Under the pieces are notes generated by a model. The model did not search any database. It saw nothing but the letters and a program-made list of their open reading frames with translations, and was not told the DNA's origin. From Chloroflexi bacterium 44-23 (GTDB lineage: Bacteria; Chloroflexota; Anaerolineae; Anaerolineales; Anaerolineaceae): a DNA stretch of 64,000 nt. Shown here piece by piece: positions 63,587 through 64,000 of the stretch. Both the position numbers and the translations under genes were made by a program. The DNA lies in contig MKUW01000026.1 of assembly GCA_001899005.1 (NCBI GenBank), positions 85,468 to 149,467 of the forward strand. The letters run 5' to 3'. Numbering within the stretch: the stretch's first letter is position 1; every line of letters begins with the position of its first letter.

Positions 63587-64000
63587 ATGCCCGGTTCTGA
63601 TATAAAAGCAATTATTTTTGATATGGGTGGTGTATTAGTCAAAACAGTTGATCAGGCCAGCCGCTCTCATCTGGCACAGCAATTTGGGCTTAGTTACCGG
63701 GATTTGGATCAACTTGTTTATGGCTCCGATACAGCACAGCAAGCAACACGCGGTGAAATCAGTGAGCTGGAGCATTTTGAAAATGTGCTCGACAAATTAG
63801 GTGTCCCAAATGATGATGTTATGAAATTTAAAGAAATGTTTTGGGGTGGCGATGCGCTCGATTTGGAATTGGTGGAATTCATTCGCAGCCTAAAAGATAA
63901 TTATAAAATGGGTATGCTTTCAAATGCCATGAGTGAGACGAGAAGATGGCTGGAAAATAAGTATGATTTTTTGCATCTGTTCAATGTTGTCTTTTTTTCG
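63587..64000 (+). CDS. HAD-superfamily hydrolase, partial (runs off the window)
   Basis: First 138 codons of a HAD subfamily IA hydrolase. Motif I is AIIFDMGGVLVKT with the nucleophile Asp near residue 12 (DMG in place of DxD, as in YihX-like and epoxide-hydrolase N-terminal types), followed by a helical cap (RSHLAQQFGLSYRDLDQLVY) and motif II LSNAMSE near 118. AGGAG precedes the ATG. It likely dephosphorylates a small sugar phosphate or has a related activity. The 3' end is outside the window. Confidence 0.9.
   Translation, partial: MPGSDIKAIIFDMGGVLVKTVDQASRSHLAQQFGLSYRDLDQLVYGSDTAQQATRGEISELEHFENVLDKLGVPNDDVMKFKEMFWGGDALDLELVEFIRSLKDNYKMGMLSNAMSETRRWLENKYDFLHLFNVVFFS

Overview
The window looks like chromosomal DNA of a Chloroflexota bacterium, most likely class Anaerolineae. 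This is inferred from gene content and style only: moderately AT-rich DNA, many lipoproteins with Thr/Pro/Ser-rich linkers after the lipobox, an ECF transporter with a fused two-domain ATPase, a tatA-tatB-tatC operon, a eukaryote-like citrate synthase and a long MTHFD1-like formate-THF ligase, and short interspersed palindromic repeats. No 16S rRNA or marker tree is available, so the taxonomic call is tentative. There is no CRISPR array, prophage or intact transposase.

Layout. (1) 45-3893, plus strand: two lipoproteins, one SGNH-like and one with a PQQ-type beta-propeller. (2) 3912-20854, minus strand: a 13-gene surface-polysaccharide operon read leftward. It starts with a polyprenyl-phosphate sugar transferase, then an NDP-sugar epimerase, a heptose-7-phosphate kinase, a GmhA-like isomerase fused to a GAF domain, a left-handed beta-helix acyltransferase, a polyprenol-type glycosyltransferase, a B12-binding radical SAM enzyme, an anchored Asp-box propeller protein, an acyl carrier protein, an AMP-forming acyl ligase, an asparagine-synthetase-type amidotransferase, an NAD-synthase-type amidase and a membrane acyltransferase. 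The last six suggest an acyl or amide decoration branch attached to heptose-containing glycan synthesis. (3) 21428-24872: pstSCAB phosphate import, then a dCMP deaminase. (4) 25400-33558: aconitase and isocitrate dehydrogenase, divergent from an IclR regulator that precedes citrate synthase and an HPr-kinase-like P-loop protein. (5) 33616-41644: HtrA protease, M23 and M15 cell-wall-hydrolase-like lipoproteins, a ClC exchanger, an MFS transporter and a threonine-synthase-like enzyme. (6) 42050-45158: ECF vitamin-type transporter; its S component is convergent with the T and A-A' genes. (7) 45547-50525: three small membrane proteins and a PreP-like M16 protease. (8) 50526-52217: non-coding island of repeats. 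(9) 52218-58656: C45 Ntn hydrolase, fatty-acid-hydroxylase-type enzyme, tatCBA, a DUF1028-TPR protein, a NarL-type response regulator and a CynX-type MFS transporter. (10) 58657-59467: second repeat island holding related elements partly in inverted order. (11) 59468-64000: formate-THF ligase, tRNA-Leu(UAA), a promoter-sORF-double-terminator leader before a small unknown gene, a dead GNAT gene and the start of a HAD hydrolase.

Most interesting: the carrier-protein/amidotransferase branch and the SIS-GAF fusion in the polysaccharide operon, citrate synthase abutting an HPr-kinase-like gene next to an IclR operator, a three-stem structured leader before the ECF ATPase gene, the inverted repeat islands, and the frameshifted small membrane peptide followed by two terminators near the right end. 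All database-type identifications are from motif recognition; no search was run.
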